Part shown: piece after piece, positions 63,284-64,000 of the stretch
Numbering within the stretch: position 1 is the first letter of the stretch
Layout: every line of letters begins with the position of its first letter
NCBI GenBank assembly: GCA_964514385.1
Contig: CAZEQJ010000001.1
Span: 62,001-126,000, forward strand
Direction of reading: 5' to 3'
DNA length: 64,000 nucleotides
Source of the DNA: CAZEQJ01 sp964514385
GTDB taxonomy: Bacteria > Bacteroidota > Bacteroidia > Cytophagales > Cyclobacteriaceae
Notes under the pieces: model-generated
Seen by the model: the letters and a program-made list of their open reading frames with translations, nothing else
Told to the model about the DNA's origin: nothing
Databases searched by the model: none
Made by a program: the position numbers and the translations under genes

Positions 63284-64000
63284 ATGAATAAAATGGCTCA
63301 ACAAATGATCAGATTTCTACCCGTACTTTTTACACTCCTGTTCGCATTTATCAGCTGTACCGATGAAAGTTTTATAAAGATCGACCCGGAAGTTACCTGG
63401 GAAAATCCTGCAGATATTGGGGTTGGCGTTCTTTTGTCCGACGACCAGCTAAATGCAACTGCCGATGTCGATGGAGTATTCACCTATACACCTCCGGAAG
63501 GCACAGCACTACCGCTGGGAGACAACCAGGAATTGAAAGTTGAATTTGCCCCTAAATACCCGACTGCATTTAACTCAGTAGTAAAAACGGTGACCATCAA
63601 CGTAGTGGATAAGGGTTCAAGTACGGCAAATTTCAACACGTCAAAGGAATATGGCACGGTTGCAGACCGGGATGGCAATGCCTACCGTACCATTTCGATC
63701 GGCAATCAAACCTGGATGGCTGAAAACCTACGGACCACCACGTATCGCAATGGGGACGATATCCGGAATGTACAAACAAACTCTGATTGGGTACCCCTTA
63801 CCGAAGGTGGTTACGCCAGCTATAACAATACGGATGATAAGGATGAGATAGCCACATATGGTCTGCTCTACAACTGGTATGCTGTATCAGACAGCAGAAA
63901 CATTGCGCCTGAAGGGTGGCATGTTGCCAGCAAGGCTGACTGGGATGAGTTAATTGCTGAGGTCGGTGGAGTGGCCATTGCCGGACAACGGTTAAAGGAA
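63284..64000 (+). CDS. FISUMP-domain lipoprotein, N-terminal part
   Basis: 239 residues visible, continuing beyond the right edge. Lipoprotein signal ending AFISC (Cys 24 or so; in-frame ATGs at 63293 and 63305 are alternatives). A beta-sandwich region follows, then the FISUMP ('major paralogous') domain: YRTISIGNQTWMAENL, YGLLYNWYAV and APEGWHVAS. Such proteins are numerous Bacteroidota surface lipoproteins; function is not established. Upstream, 263 bases contain no gene. Confidence 0.88.
   Translation, partial: MNKMAQQMIRFLPVLFTLLFAFISCTDESFIKIDPEVTWENPADIGVGVLLSDDQLNATADVDGVFTYTPPEGTALPLGDNQELKVEFAPKYPTAFNSVVKTVTINVVDKGSSTANFNTSKEYGTVADRDGNAYRTISIGNQTWMAENLRTTTYRNGDDIRNVQTNSDWVPLTEGGYASYNNTDDKDEIATYGLLYNWYAVSDSRNIAPEGWHVASKADWDELIAEVGGVAIAGQRLKE

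Noticed and set aside
1..64000. CRISPR arrays, insertion sequences, integrases, attachment sites
   Set aside because: No regularly spaced direct repeats, transposase or integrase motifs, or terminal inverted repeats were noticed on reading both strands; a repeat search could still find small ones.

Overview
The window looks like a chromosomal segment from a Bacteroidota bacterium, most likely of the Cytophagales. This is inferred from family content: DUF4249 and DUF4290 proteins, DUF3109, a FISUMP lipoprotein, a TonB-dependent receptor with STN and carboxypeptidase-like domains, and a fused alpha/beta 2-oxoacid dehydrogenase E1. Several intergenic regions also carry the Bacteroidota -7 promoter element TAnnTTTG. 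No integrase, transposase, phage gene or CRISPR array was seen. One tRNA gene, tRNA-Ser(GGA), is present.

Layout. 1-7.4 kb: a DUF427 tail, then a tightly packed plus-strand run (small membrane protein, radical SAM/SPASM protein, free-Met-R-sulfoxide reductase, arginine deiminase, ceramidase-like protein, RlmN), an AGCS alanine symporter and a 38-residue lipoprotein. 7.4-16.3 kb: LuxE-like protein, lipoprotein, fused E1, alanine dehydrogenase, a solo HsdR-N-like protein, SLC13 permease and an MFS carrier. Two gene pairs here start head-to-head on overlapping start codons. 16.3-18.6 kb: an ExbB / small membrane protein / ExbD / ExbD operon. 18.7-30.6 kb: mostly minus strand, with tRNA-Ser, asparaginase, TatD, a five-gene envelope/signalling operon, RuvC on plus, HIT, GreA, pentapeptide protein, a SerA-like dehydrogenase, MgtE and RsmA.

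30.6-35.9 kb is the conserved plus-strand PdxA / YceD / L32 / FabH / EF-P / AccB / AccC block, with a good promoter at 31684-31714 and an intrinsic terminator at 35896-35922. 36.1-42.6 kb is a surface locus: secreted protein, TonB-dependent receptor, DUF4249 lipoprotein and an MG2-like secreted protein with a plug-like tail. Its first start codon is preceded by a perfect 10-bp inverted repeat. 42.6-54.2 kb holds small exported proteins, a kinase-like protein, DUF3109, an LpxL-type acyltransferase, a UvrD/PcrA helicase, DUF4290, MurA with Asp in place of the catalytic Cys, an OmpA-family protein and DnaN. 54.3-57.8 kb holds an NmrA-like protein, a beta-barrel protein and an MFS carrier.

58.1-63.0 kb looks accessory and, by eye, AT-richer than its surroundings. 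It contains a 2TM protein, a barrel protein with an odd membrane N-terminus, and an 870-residue fusion of a retinol-saturase/carotenoid-isomerase-like flavoprotein with a complete ferredoxin-reductase plus [2Fe-2S] module. A Crp/Fnr regulator interrupted by an in-frame TGA follows, and then, on the other strand, a two-TM potassium channel broken by a frameshift. A perfect 16-bp palindrome lies upstream. This cassette is the best candidate for an undescribed system: a self-sufficient polyene reductase linked to the envelope and redox control. The window ends inside a FISUMP-domain lipoprotein.
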